The notes: a model not told the origin generated them from the sequence alone. DNA of 64,000 bases from an uncultured Caryophanales bacterium (GCA_947571655.1 CANOYR010000005.1:1-64000); one strand, 5' to 3'; counted from the first letter of the stretch, positions 46,231-54,876 are shown. Translations and numbers: made by a program.

Positions 46231-46446
46231 GATAAAATAATAAGCAGTGCTTACTATTTTATCAGTAGTCTTATGTAGTTTTACTCTATTACGAAGTTTT
46301 AGAGTATTACGAAATAAGACAAGGTGGATTCTAAGGTTGCCTAAACCTTAGCCCCCAGATTTTGATATGAACGAAGTAAAATGTCAAAATCTATAGGGGG
46401 TTAGAGATTTTGGCAAAGTCAAAATTACCCTACTATAAATAGTAGG
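46231..46446 (+). other. hairpin-rich region, candidate oriT
   Basis: Four inverted repeats in about 220 bases just before the MobV relaxase. They are GATAAAATA..TAAGCA/TGCTTA..TATTTTATC (46231-46263), CTAAGGTT/AACCTTAG (46331-46351), CCCCC-AGATTTTGA / TCAAAATCT-ATA-GGGGG (46352-46400), and CCTACTAT/ATAGTAGG (46429-46446). MobV relaxases nick at hairpins directly upstream of their gene. None has a T-run after it, so they are not ordinary terminators. Confidence 0.5.
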
Positions 46447-46476
46447 ACTCTAATATACAAAGGGGGAATAAAAAAT

Positions 46477-47829
46477 ATGGATGATAAGGAAGAATTATCT
46501 TATTCGCTACATTTAAGTAATGATAAAAATAAATCTAAAAAAGCAAGAAGAAGTGTAAAAAATACTGAAACTGGAACTACTTCTCTATCTAATAATGCAA
46601 TACAAAACCATCAGCAATTATCAAAAGTTGATAAACATAATTTAAGAAAATATGATGAAGAACAAGAATTAATTTGTACGATTAAAGGAACATCATCTAT
46701 TGTTGAAGATACTAAAAATTTGTATTTAGAATTATTTGAAGATGCAAGAATTAAGTATAATGAAAAGCAAACTAGAAATGACAGAAAAATAGAAAACTAT
46801 TTTAATCATATTTCTAATGATAACAAAAGGGATCTTGCTTGTGGGATAATTATTGAACTTGGGGACATGGATTTTTGGACTGATAAAGATGATAAATTTA
46901 AGAAGAAAATGACAGAAGTTTTTAAAGAACAAATACTAGATTTAGAAGAAGTTGTACCTAACTTTAAAATTGCTAATGCCACCATTCACTATGATGAATC
47001 TAGTCCTCATTTACATATAGTTGGTGTGCCATTTAAAGATGGCATGAAAAATGGTATGGAAAAACAAGTTGGTAAATCTGATGTATTTACAAAAGTTAGT
47101 TTAAAAAATATTCAAGATAAAATGAGAATATATTGTATCAATTCGTTTAATAGAATTTATCATTTAAACTATACTCTTAAAGCAAAAGAAGATGGTAGAA
47201 ATGTTGATATTAATGTTGCTAATATGAATGAATATAAAAAGTTTAAACGAGAACAGGAAAAGTATAAAAAACAACTGAAAGAATTAAATAATAAAACTGA
47301 TGAATTACAAAATAAATCTAATGAAATTAATGATATTATTGATAACTTAAAACCTACAATTATGAATAAAAACAACTATTCTATTTCAAGCATTGAAATA
47401 GATAAAATTAAAAGTTATATAGAACAAACTAATGACACTACTTCTAATTTAAGAAACGCCAATGATATAAATGTAGTTTTACAAAAATATGAAGATGATT
47501 TAAGAGAACACTCTAACGAAGTTAGAAACTTAAAGAAGAAAATCAAAACTCGTGATGATAGAATTGAAGAATTAGAATACGATTTAGATAATGCTAATGA
47601 TACTATTTATGAATTAGAAGATAAAGCATCAAAACTAGAAGAAACCTTAAATTACTTTAAAGAATTATGGAGCAAATTTATTAAATTCTTACAAGACAAA
47701 TTCTTCTCATCAAATAAATATGATGACTTTATAAATGATTTATATAACGAAGAAATACTTGATGATGAAGAAATAGATATTATTCAAAATAACTCAAAAA
47801 GTAAAGATGATGATGAATTAAATTTATAA
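46477..47829 (+). CDS. MobV-type relaxase (Mob/Pre)
   Basis: 450 aa. Relaxase motif ATIHYDESSPHLHIVGVPF (about residues 167-185) with the three-His metal site, preceded by an N-terminal NHQQLSKVDKHNLRKYDEE region usual in Mob/Pre proteins. The C-terminal half is a long coiled coil (about 255-400). It nicks oriT and pilots the strand into a recipient during mobilization. Start follows AAAGGGGG. The hairpin-rich DNA directly upstream is the likely target. Confidence 0.88.
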   Translation: MDDKEELSYSLHLSNDKNKSKKARRSVKNTETGTTSLSNNAIQNHQQLSKVDKHNLRKYDEEQELICTIKGTSSIVEDTKNLYLELFEDARIKYNEKQTRNDRKIENYFNHISNDNKRDLACGIIIELGDMDFWTDKDDKFKKKMTEVFKEQILDLEEVVPNFKIANATIHYDESSPHLHIVGVPFKDGMKNGMEKQVGKSDVFTKVSLKNIQDKMRIYCINSFNRIYHLNYTLKAKEDGRNVDINVANMNEYKKFKREQEKYKKQLKELNNKTDELQNKSNEINDIIDNLKPTIMNKNNYSISSIEIDKIKSYIEQTNDTTSNLRNANDINVVLQKYEDDLREHSNEVRNLKKKIKTRDDRIEELEYDLDNANDTIYELEDKASKLEETLNYFKELWSKFIKFLQDKFFSSNKYDDFINDLYNEEILDDEEIDIIQNNSKSKDDDELNL

Positions 47830-47915
47830 AAATTTTATAGATAATAAAATTAAGTAGATTCATTGATTTTTTTACAATAAAATATTATAATAATCTATCG
47901 AAAAGAGGCGATTTT

Positions 47916-48566
47916 ATGTTAAAAGAACAAAATGTAATAAATTACTATGTTATATGTAATAGATTAAAAAATGTTATTAGAACAGGTTGGAAAAATTGGA
48001 ATGTTCAACGAGAAAGGATTGAAAGTGTTGCTGAGCATATCTTTGGTGTTCAAATGCTTGCAATTGCTATGAAATCTGAATATCAATATGATGTTGATAT
48101 TATGAAAGTTATATTTATGTTAGCAGTTCATGAACTTGGGGAAACTGTTGTTGGAGATTTAACTCAATTTCAAATTTCTAAAGAAGAAAAAGAAAAATTG
48201 GAACATGAAGCAGTAAATAGAATATTAGGCGATCTATTAGATGGTAGCCAAATTGAGCAATTATTCTTAGAATTTGATGCACACAATACAAAAGAATCAA
48301 TATTTGCTTATCAATGTGATAAATTAGAATGTGATTTACAAAGTAAATTATATGATGAAGAAGGATGTGTTGATTTAGACAAACAAGATGGCAATGATAC
48401 CTTAAAAAATACAAGAGTTCAGGAATTACTTAAAACAGGAGCTTCATGGTCAACTATGTGGCTTCAATTTGGACAGCAAACTTATCCCTATGATGATAAT
48501 TTTAAAGCAGTTTCAAATTATGCTATTAATAATGAAATTGGCGAAAGAAGAGGTAGAAAAATATGA
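47916..48566 (+). CDS. HD-domain phosphohydrolase (YfbR/HDDC2-like)
   Basis: 216 aa. Family relatives remove phosphate from deoxynucleoside monophosphates. Metal-binding His is in ESVAEHIFGVQML (about residue 41). The HD doublet appears as HE in LAVHELGETVVGDL (about 72). A further Asp is in FAYQCDKLECDLQ. The Asp-to-Glu change at the doublet is noteworthy. Ribosome site AAGAGGCG. It ends in an ATGA overlap with the next gene, so the two are made together. As island cargo it may alter nucleotide pools, for instance against phage; this is inference. Confidence 0.8.
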   Translation: MLKEQNVINYYVICNRLKNVIRTGWKNWNVQRERIESVAEHIFGVQMLAIAMKSEYQYDVDIMKVIFMLAVHELGETVVGDLTQFQISKEEKEKLEHEAVNRILGDLLDGSQIEQLFLEFDAHNTKESIFAYQCDKLECDLQSKLYDEEGCVDLDKQDGNDTLKNTRVQELLKTGASWSTMWLQFGQQTYPYDDNFKAVSNYAINNEIGERRGRKI

Positions 48567-49534
48567 GAGTATTTGGAGAAGATAGAGATACATTAATTCA
48601 AAAAAGAGTTCATCTAGTACAAAGTGGTCATTTTAAAAGAAATATAAATTCTTTAGGTAAAAAAGAGATAAATGGCATTGATGATATTGTAGCGTTTGAT
48701 TATATGGGGTCTGCTGAATTTGAATGGGGATCACTTCCAAAGTCCTTGAGAAGAATGACTATAAATAAAGAGTTTTATAAAGTGTTTGTTTTTAATCAGT
48801 ATAAAGATGAACATGGAAATGCATTAAAGGTTTATGCACCACAAGTATTTTTTAAAAATGTACAAAAAATAGTTGATAGATTAGTAGTAAATGGATCTGG
48901 ATTGCAAGAATATTGTTCTTTACACGAACATATTATAAAAGAAACTGAAAACAAGGAAGATTTATTTTTTAACTATAAAGATAATAGAAATTTCTGGTGG
49001 GATATAGAAAATGATTTCTTTATGTTTTTTGAACATACTGATAAATTATTGCAGGCAATGGATTCGTTAAGAAAAAGAAAATTTGGTTATGATAGAAATA
49101 CTGCCAAAAGTGCTTTAAATAGATTGTATATGGAGTTGTTAACAAAACCAAACATATCTAGATATATGGATTGGAATACGTCTATAAAAGATTATCATTA
49201 TGATAAACAAACAAAAACTCACTTTATTGAATTCCTTGAAAATGCAACATTAGAAAATATTTTTATGGAAGCAATGGTAATTGCAAAAGTTGATAAAGGT
49301 ACAGTAATATTCAATATTAATGGAATACCATTTAGTATTGATGAAGATTCAATTTTGGATAATATAATGGTAGAAAATGGGATCACTTTGATTGATAGTT
49401 GCACTTATTCTGAAAAAATAAATGATTTAATTCTTCAATATAATCAGGAAATTGAAAAAAAAGAAAAACAAAAACAATTAGTTCATGTATTGCGATTAGT
49501 TAGAGATAAAAAAGTATCAGTTCAAGATAGTTAA
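48563..49534 (+). CDS. unknown cargo protein coupled to the HD hydrolase
   Basis: 323 aa, soluble. The most distinctive segment is VAFDYMGSAEFEWGSLPKSL (about residues 45-64), followed by a Val/Phe-rich beta region (FYKVFVFNQY, KVYAPQVFF). Then come WWDIENDFFMFFEH, a Lys/Arg-rich helix, YMDWNTSIKDYHYD, and a highly charged C-terminal helix. I have no secure family. The acidic cluster in AEFEWG could be an active site. ATGA overlap with the HD gene implies a joint function. Last gene of the island. Confidence 0.55.
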   Translation: MRVFGEDRDTLIQKRVHLVQSGHFKRNINSLGKKEINGIDDIVAFDYMGSAEFEWGSLPKSLRRMTINKEFYKVFVFNQYKDEHGNALKVYAPQVFFKNVQKIVDRLVVNGSGLQEYCSLHEHIIKETENKEDLFFNYKDNRNFWWDIENDFFMFFEHTDKLLQAMDSLRKRKFGYDRNTAKSALNRLYMELLTKPNISRYMDWNTSIKDYHYDKQTKTHFIEFLENATLENIFMEAMVIAKVDKGTVIFNINGIPFSIDEDSILDNIMVENGITLIDSCTYSEKINDLILQYNQEIEKKEKQKQLVHVLRLVRDKKVSVQDS

Positions 49535-49639
49535 ATTAAACTTTATGAAATTAATAAAATCGTATTGCTACTTTCTTTGTTGTTTGTTAAAATATTTATA
49601 GAGATTGATACAAATTATGTGTTAATTCCTAATTTAGCG

Positions 49640-49755
49640 AAAAGTTGTAGATAACAACCCCTATCGCACCAGAGAAGAATTTGCTCGAACTTTTATAGTT
49701 TTGAGCTTAATGATAAATATCAATTCCATTTCTAGAATTGATATTTTTAATGTTC
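49640..49755 (+). repeat. right end of island: decayed tRNA-like 3' half, spacer, terminator
   Basis: GTTG-N7-CAAC and CTATCGCACCA resemble a damaged T-arm and 3' CCA end. Then GAATTTGCTCGAACTTTTA parallels AATCTGTTCTAACTTTTA of the left end, and the terminator ATATCAATTC/GAATTGATAT with TTTTT (49718-49748) parallels the left one. Read as attR. Confidence 0.45.
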
Positions 49756-50211
49756 AAAGAAATTGAGGAAATAAGAGGAATATTGAAAAATAAAGTTATA
49801 ATTATGTGGATTATTACTGTAGCTTGTTTAATTTTGACTATTGTTTTTTGGTTTTTGATGAATAAAGTGGAAGTGAATTATGAAGAGGTTACGGTAGTTG
49901 TTACAGATGCTTCTAGTAGAGATATTGTGAATAAGAATACAGGATCTAGAACTACTTTTTACGAAGTTAAAGTAGAGTATGGGGAAAAAGAATATGAGTT
50001 ATGAAATGTTCATGGACTTGCGAGATATTACAAAGGAAAAAGTGTAAAAGCACTACTATCTAATGATAAATTATATGCAAACGTTGAGGGAATCAAATCC
50101 ACTTCGCCAGTTGCTATTGTTTATTTTGTATTTTTATTTAGTACTTTTGGAATGTTAATTGCAGCATCTACATATATGTCTAAGATGAGGTCAAAGAAAC
50201 AAGAAGAATAA
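49750..50211 (+). pseudogene. membrane protein gene broken by in-frame TGA
   Basis: From ATG 49750: a membrane helix (IIMWIITVACLILTIVFWFL), an exported beta-rich domain (NYEEVTVVVTDASS...TFYEVKVEYGEKEYEL), then TGA at 50002-50004. The same frame continues without loss (NVHGLARYYKGKSVKALLSN), a second membrane helix and a basic end MRSKKQEE with a TAA at 50211. One protein of about 153 codons is split by one stop. No ribosome site precedes the ATG because the island terminator abuts it. Confidence 0.65.
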
Positions 50212-50376
50212 TACAGATTACAGATGCACTTTAAGATGTAAATAATTTATATCTATATCTTATTTTTTTGTCAAATTATTTACTAAATTTGGAGGAAAAC
50301 TAGTAGAGAATGTATGGAATATAAAGGATAGTAGAATAATATATAAGATTAGTAGTTTGACAATCGTTTTTAAAAG

Positions 50377-50402
50377 CTTAAGAAATACTTAACAATTCTT
50401 AA
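50377..50402 (+). promoter_or_regulatory. CTTAA triple direct repeat, candidate response-regulator site
   Basis: CTTAA at 50377, 50388 and 50398, spaced 11 and 10 bases (one helical turn), about 20 bases before a -10-like TATAAG (50424-50429) and 65 before the VanY-like gene. This is the layout of activator sites for OmpR/VanR-type regulators. It suggests that the VanR-like protein encoded two genes later drives this operon. Confidence 0.45.
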
Positions 50403-50466
50403 AAAAAGAAGGAAATCACTATTTATAAGATAAAAATGTAGTATCTTTCATGTGAGGTGAGTTCTA

Positions 50467-51189
50467 GTGAGAAGGAATAGGAAAACAATGAAAAGGATAC
50501 CATGGATATCTATTTTTATAATTTTTGTGTTTTTTTCTTTGATTATAGTTAATACGCCTTTTGATACTTATTTTCAAAGTCAAAGAAGAAAAAAAGAAAT
50601 ATCGGAAGTGATTTCTGGATTTGAAGAAGAAAAAAGAATACCAGTTATCAATGTATTAGTTTTAGTGAATCGTGAGCATCTGTTACCAGAGGGGTATTCT
50701 TCTTCCCTTGTTACTGTGGATGGACATTATGTTTCTAAAATTATAGAAAATGATCTTGTGCAAATGATGAAGGATGCAAAGGGGGATGGAGTCATTCTGA
50801 AAATCAATACTTCTTATCGATCGATTTCTGAACAACAAGAAATTTGGTCTAAAAGTATAGATAAATTTTTATCTCTTGGATATAGCCAAAAAGGAGCATT
50901 AGAGGAAACCAGAAAGACAGTTATGGAACCTGGATATTCAGAACATCACACAGGACTTGCTATCGATTTTTCTAATCCAGGTCAATCCTTGGAGAATGAG
51001 CGAATGTGGAATTGGTTAAGAGAAAATGCTCATCGATATGGTTTTATTTTGAGATATCCAAAGGAAAAAGAACAAATTACGAATATTACGTATGAACCTT
51101 GGCATTATCGCTATGTAGGAAAGGAAAATAGTGTTATAATAAAAGAAAAAAATATTTGTTTAGAGGAATATTTACCAGAAAGTGATTAG
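50467..51189 (+). CDS. D-Ala-D-Ala carboxypeptidase, VanY-like (M15B)
   Basis: 240 aa. N-terminal membrane anchor (about residues 11-30), then NVLVLVNREHLLPEGY, INTSYRSISEQQEIW and the zinc site GYSEHHTGLAIDFS (His and Asp), with WHYRYVG at the end. Cuts the terminal D-Ala from peptidoglycan precursors or wall. GTG 50467 follows GAGGTGA; an ATG at 50488 is an alternative. First gene of a three-gene run with a VanR-like and a VanS-like gene. No vanH/A/X genes follow. Confidence 0.88.
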   Translation: MRRNRKTMKRIPWISIFIIFVFFSLIIVNTPFDTYFQSQRRKKEISEVISGFEEEKRIPVINVLVLVNREHLLPEGYSSSLVTVDGHYVSKIIENDLVQMMKDAKGDGVILKINTSYRSISEQQEIWSKSIDKFLSLGYSQKGALEETRKTVMEPGYSEHHTGLAIDFSNPGQSLENERMWNWLRENAHRYGFILRYPKEKEQITNITYEPWHYRYVGKENSVIIKEKNICLEEYLPESD

Positions 51190-51202
51190 GTGAAGTTTTG
51201 GT

Positions 51203-51883
51203 ATGAACATTATAATAGTTGACGATGAAAAAGAGATTGTAGATTTAATTGCATTATATTTAACAGCAGAAAATTATAATGTGCATAAATTTTATGATTC
51301 AAAGGGTGTTTTGCCTTTTTTAGAAACTCATATAGTTGATTTGGCAATTTTAGATATTATGATGCCAGGTATTGATGGAATTTCTTTGTGTCAGAAAATT
51401 CGTGAAAAATACCAATTTCCGATTTTGTTTGTAACTGCAAAGGTCGCTGATATCGATAAAATTTCTGGTTTTAATGTGGGGGCTGATGATTATATTACAA
51501 AACCTTTTACTCCTATTGAATTGGTTGCTAGAGTAAAAGCGCATTTAAGAAGATATAAAGAATATAATTCATCTTCCATTGAAGAAATTGATTTTCGAGA
51601 AATTGTAATCAATTATAAAAAACGTAAGGTCTTTTTTCAGGAGAAGGAGCTTTCTTTAACTCCAAAAGAATTTGATATTCTCTATGTTCTTTGTAAAAAT
51701 AAAGGACAAGTAGTTCCTGTAGAAGAATTATATGAAGAAGTATGGAAGGAAAAGTATTTTCCATCGTCTAGTAATACCATCATGGTTCATATTCGTCATC
51801 TTAGGAAGAAAATGAAAGATTCTGTTACCAATCCGAAATATATAAAATCAGTTTGGGGAGTGGGATATGAAATCGAAGAGTAA
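51203..51883 (+). CDS. VanR-like response regulator
   Basis: 226 aa OmpR/PhoB family. Receiver with phosphorylated Asp in LAILDIMMPG (about 51), TAK and YITKPF (Lys about 100); C-terminal winged helix with SLTPKEFDILYVLCKNKG, NTIMVHIRHLRKKM and NPKYIKSVWGVGY. The last segments are close to those of enterococcal VanR. Overlaps the kinase gene by 17 bases. Likely controls the operon through the CTTAA repeats upstream of the VanY-like gene. Confidence 0.9.
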   Translation: MNIIIVDDEKEIVDLIALYLTAENYNVHKFYDSKGVLPFLETHIVDLAILDIMMPGIDGISLCQKIREKYQFPILFVTAKVADIDKISGFNVGADDYITKPFTPIELVARVKAHLRRYKEYNSSSIEEIDFREIVINYKKRKVFFQEKELSLTPKEFDILYVLCKNKGQVVPVEELYEEVWKEKYFPSSSNTIMVHIRHLRKKMKDSVTNPKYIKSVWGVGYEIEE

Positions 51884-53012
51884 AATCATAAAGTATTTGT
51901 TCATTTTGGTAGCTATTTTTCTTTTCTTTTTAATTATTAATTATTTTTTTGATACTTATTTTAATGGAAAATTCAAAGAGTTTATTTATCAAACAATTGG
52001 TCATTCTTATTATTCTAAGTTGACTGTTGATGATACGAATTATTTTGTGGTGAATTGGTTTACTTTAAAGCCTTTATTAAAATTTCTTTTTTTCTTCTTT
52101 TTAATAGGAATTTCTTTTTTAATCATTCTCATGAAAGGAATTGAAAAACAGAGATACCGTCGATTAATTTTAGAACTTTCTGAAAAGTTAGACTTAACAT
52201 CTAATGAAACAATTACTCTTTCAGAAGAATACAAAGAATTGGAAAATAAAATTAATAATGGCAAATTGATTTTAGAAAAAAATAGACAATTGGCCAAGGA
52301 AATAGAAGATAGAAAGAATGACTTATTAGTTTATTTGGCACATGATTTAAAGACCCCATTAACTTCTATTATTGGATATCTTAGTTTTTTAGAGGAAATG
52401 AAGGAGTTGTCTGATAAACAAAGAAAAAAGTATATTAGAATAGTTCTAGATAAATCTTATCGATTGGAGGAATTGATTAATGAACTTTTTGATATTGCAC
52501 GTTTTAATAGTGAGAGAATTCTATTGAATAAAAGAAAAATAAATTTATTATTTATGTTAGAACAGATTCGAGAAGATTTTTATCCGATTTTAAAAAAAGA
52601 GAAAAAGAAATTAGAAATTAATTCTAGAGAAGAAATCGAACTTTTTATTGATTGTGATAAAATGGCTCGTGTTTTTGGAAATATTATTAAAAATGCAATT
52701 TCCTATAGTTTTAAAGATTCTGTCATTCAAATTTCTCTTTGGAAAGAAGCTGAATTTGTTAGAGTTGTCTTCTTTAATTATGGAGAAAGGATTCCAGAAG
52801 ATAAATTGCTTCATATATTTGAAAAGTTTTATCGAGTAGATGAGGCAAGATGTAGTCAAACAGGAAATGCTGGAGTCGGTTTAGCGATTGCAAAGGAAAT
52901 TGTAGAGTTACATGGCGGATTGATTTGGGCAGAATCAGAAGAGGAGGGGACTTCTTTTCATATTCAATTGCCAATTCTGGAATCGAAAGATTCAAAAGAT
53001 GAATTTTTTTAG
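51867..53012 (+). CDS. VanS-like sensor histidine kinase
   Basis: 381 aa. Two membrane helices (about 7-28 and 68-90) with an exported loop of about 40 residues, a coiled linker, then the H-box VYLAHDLKTPLTSIIGYLSF, N-box NIIKNAISYSF and G-box GNAGVGLAIAKEIVELHGG. The H-box is VanS-like. It would sense cell-wall stress and phosphorylate the preceding regulator. Start after GGGGAGTGGGAT. Confidence 0.9.
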   Translation: MKSKSKIIKYLFILVAIFLFFLIINYFFDTYFNGKFKEFIYQTIGHSYYSKLTVDDTNYFVVNWFTLKPLLKFLFFFFLIGISFLIILMKGIEKQRYRRLILELSEKLDLTSNETITLSEEYKELENKINNGKLILEKNRQLAKEIEDRKNDLLVYLAHDLKTPLTSIIGYLSFLEEMKELSDKQRKKYIRIVLDKSYRLEELINELFDIARFNSERILLNKRKINLLFMLEQIREDFYPILKKEKKKLEINSREEIELFIDCDKMARVFGNIIKNAISYSFKDSVIQISLWKEAEFVRVVFFNYGERIPEDKLLHIFEKFYRVDEARCSQTGNAGVGLAIAKEIVELHGGLIWAESEEEGTSFHIQLPILESKDSKDEFF

Positions 53013-53054
53013 TTTTTCTATTGAATTTCATCGTTTTAGTATTTGTTAATATTT

Positions 53055-53064
53055 TTACAAAATT
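53055..53064 (+). promoter_or_regulatory. TTACAAAATT box before the second response regulator
   Basis: The same 10 bases recur at 54801-54810 before the ABC transporter genes controlled by this type of regulator, and both lie in short intergenic spaces. A -10 TATAAT follows about 36 bases downstream. Candidate regulator-binding sequence. Confidence 0.35.
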
Positions 53065-53111
53065 ATTACTCTGTTTTCCTATAAATCTTGTATAATAAAT
53101 TTGGTGATAAA

Positions 53112-53801
53112 ATGAAGGAGATTCTAATTATAGAAGACGATGAAGCTATTCGTATGGGATTAAATTATTATTTAAAGCAGGAGTCCTTTGGTGTTGTAGA
53201 GGCAAAAAGTGCACAGTTGGCAATTGAGAAATTAAAAACACATTCAGAAATTGTTCTTTGTTTGTTGGATGTTAATCTTCCTGATCAGAATGGTTTTTCT
53301 CTTTTTAGGCAAATTCGTACATTTTCGAAGGTGCCTATCATTTTTTTAACTGCTGATGATATTGAAACATCGATTGTTATGGGGCTAGATATGGGTGCAG
53401 ATGATTATATTACAAAGCCTTTTAAGGCAAGAGAACTGATGTCAAGAATTCGAAATGTGTTAAGAAGATATGAAACAAGTGATAAAAATCCAGTGATTGA
53501 GTATCATGGAATTGTTTTAGATACTAGGCAAGCCAAAGTATTTAAGAATGGGAAAGATGTCATGTTAACTGCTTTAGAATATAAAATTATTTTAAATTTC
53601 TTTTTAAATCCTAATATTGTTTTTACAAGGGAGAAGGTTCTTGCAAATATTTGGGATGTTAATGAAGAATATGTAAATGATAATACATTGACAGTCTATA
53701 TTAAAAGAATTCGTGAGAAGATTGAGGATGATCCAAGTAATCCTAAAATTATTCAAACAGTAAGGGGAATTGGATATCTATTAGGTGATAAAAATGATTA
53801 G
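53112..53801 (+). CDS. OmpR-family response regulator (BceR-like)
   Basis: 229 aa, ATG 53112 after GGTGATAAA. Receiver Asp in CLLDVNLPDQNG, Lys in DYITKPFKARE, winged helix with MLTALEYKIILNFFLNP, NTLTVYIKRIREKIE and IQTVRGIGYLL. Next to an intramembrane-sensing-type kinase and an ABC transporter, the arrangement of Bce-type peptide-antibiotic detoxification modules. Overlaps the kinase gene by 8 bases. Confidence 0.88.
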   Translation: MKEILIIEDDEAIRMGLNYYLKQESFGVVEAKSAQLAIEKLKTHSEIVLCLLDVNLPDQNGFSLFRQIRTFSKVPIIFLTADDIETSIVMGLDMGADDYITKPFKARELMSRIRNVLRRYETSDKNPVIEYHGIVLDTRQAKVFKNGKDVMLTALEYKIILNFFLNPNIVFTREKVLANIWDVNEEYVNDNTLTVYIKRIREKIEDDPSNPKIIQTVRGIGYLLGDKND

Positions 53802-54798
53802 AAGAAAAGAAATTAAAATTTCTATTTTTTTGCAACTAATTTTTTTAGGAGTTCTTTTAGGTCTTTTCTTTTTTGAAAAGATTTCAAAGGATACTTTTCT
53901 CTTTTCTTTTTTAATAGTTTTGGGAACGAATTTTTTATTTTTTTTTGTTTTATATCAGGAGAGTAAAAAAATCGAAAGATTATCGATTGATATGAACCGT
54001 ATATTAAATGGGGATTATAGTATTGGAATTCAGGATTATGAGGAAGGAAATATTAGTAATTTAAAAAATGATATTTATAAGATGACAATTAAGTTAAGAG
54101 AACAGACAGAGCAAAGTAAAAAAGATAAAAGATATTTAGAAGAAATTTTATCTGATATCTCTCATCAGTTAAAAACACCATTAACCTCGATGTATGTAAT
54201 TAATGATTTATTTTTAGAAGATAAAGAAATGAGTTCAGAGGTAAGACATGAATTTCTTATAAAAAATAAAAATCAGTTAGAGAGAATTGAGTGGCTTGTA
54301 ACTTCTCTTTTAAAAATGTCTAGATTAGATAGCGGAACAGAAACGATGAAAAGAAGGAAAATTAAGGGAAGTGATTTAATTAGAAGTGTTATAGAACCTT
54401 TAAAAATTCCAATTGAATTAAAAGGTCAAACTTTAAATGTGGAGTATAAAAAAGATCCTATTTTATTTGTTGATCCTAATTGGACAAGGGAAGCACTTTT
54501 AAATATTTTAAAAAATGCTCATGAACATACTCCAGAAAATGGGATACTACAGATATCTCTTCAGGAAACTCCTATTTATTTTCAATTTGTTATTTCTGAT
54601 ACTGGTCATGGAATTTCTAAGGAAGATCTTCCTCATATTTTTGAACGATTCTATAAGGGAAATGGGAATCAAGAAAGTATTGGAATTGGGTTACATATGG
54701 CCAGGAAAATTGTGATGATGCAACAAGGGGATATTAAGGTTCTTTCTAGTCCTAAAGGAACAACTTTTCATATTAAATTTTATAAGAAAAATTATTAA
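53794..54798 (+). CDS. sensor histidine kinase (BceS-like, intramembrane sensing)
   Basis: 334 aa. Two closely spaced membrane helices (about 9-27 and 35-54) with almost no exported loop, then a short linker, H-box SDISHQLKTPLTSMYV, N-box NILKNAHEHTPENG and G-box SIGIGLHMARKIVMMQQG. Lack of a sensor domain is typical of BceS-type kinases that listen to their ABC transporter. ATG 53794 is 6 bases after AGGTG. Confidence 0.88.
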   Translation: MIRRKEIKISIFLQLIFLGVLLGLFFFEKISKDTFLFSFLIVLGTNFLFFFVLYQESKKIERLSIDMNRILNGDYSIGIQDYEEGNISNLKNDIYKMTIKLREQTEQSKKDKRYLEEILSDISHQLKTPLTSMYVINDLFLEDKEMSSEVRHEFLIKNKNQLERIEWLVTSLLKMSRLDSGTETMKRRKIKGSDLIRSVIEPLKIPIELKGQTLNVEYKKDPILFVDPNWTREALLNILKNAHEHTPENGILQISLQETPIYFQFVISDTGHGISKEDLPHIFERFYKGNGNQESIGIGLHMARKIVMMQQGDIKVLSSPKGTTFHIKFYKKNY

Positions 54799-54799
54799 T

Positions 54800-54840
54800 A
54801 TTACAAAATTGTAATGAAAAAAGTCACTATAAAGTCACTA
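54800..54840 (+). promoter_or_regulatory. palindrome and direct repeats before ABC genes
   Basis: ATTAC-AAAATT-GTAAT palindrome (54800-54815), then AAGTCACTA twice (54821-54829 and 54832-54840, period 11). All lie between the kinase stop and the ABC ATPase start. Probable binding sites of the adjacent response regulator. Confidence 0.45.
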
Positions 54841-54876
54841 AGGGTCAGTAGAATGGATATTGAAAGAGAGGATATT

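Noticed and set aside
46231-46446. The hairpins before the MobV gene as ordinary terminators
   Set aside because: None is followed by a T-run, and four in a row would be unusual; the position suits oriT better.
49750-50211. TGA recoded as an amino acid throughout the genome
   Set aside because: Several genes end in TGA at ATGA overlaps with well-placed starts, and Trp is written TGG everywhere, so TGA is a real stop.
50467-53012. A vancomycin resistance cluster
   Set aside because: Only VanY, VanR and VanS-like genes are here. The ligase, dehydrogenase and dipeptidase needed for altered precursors are absent.
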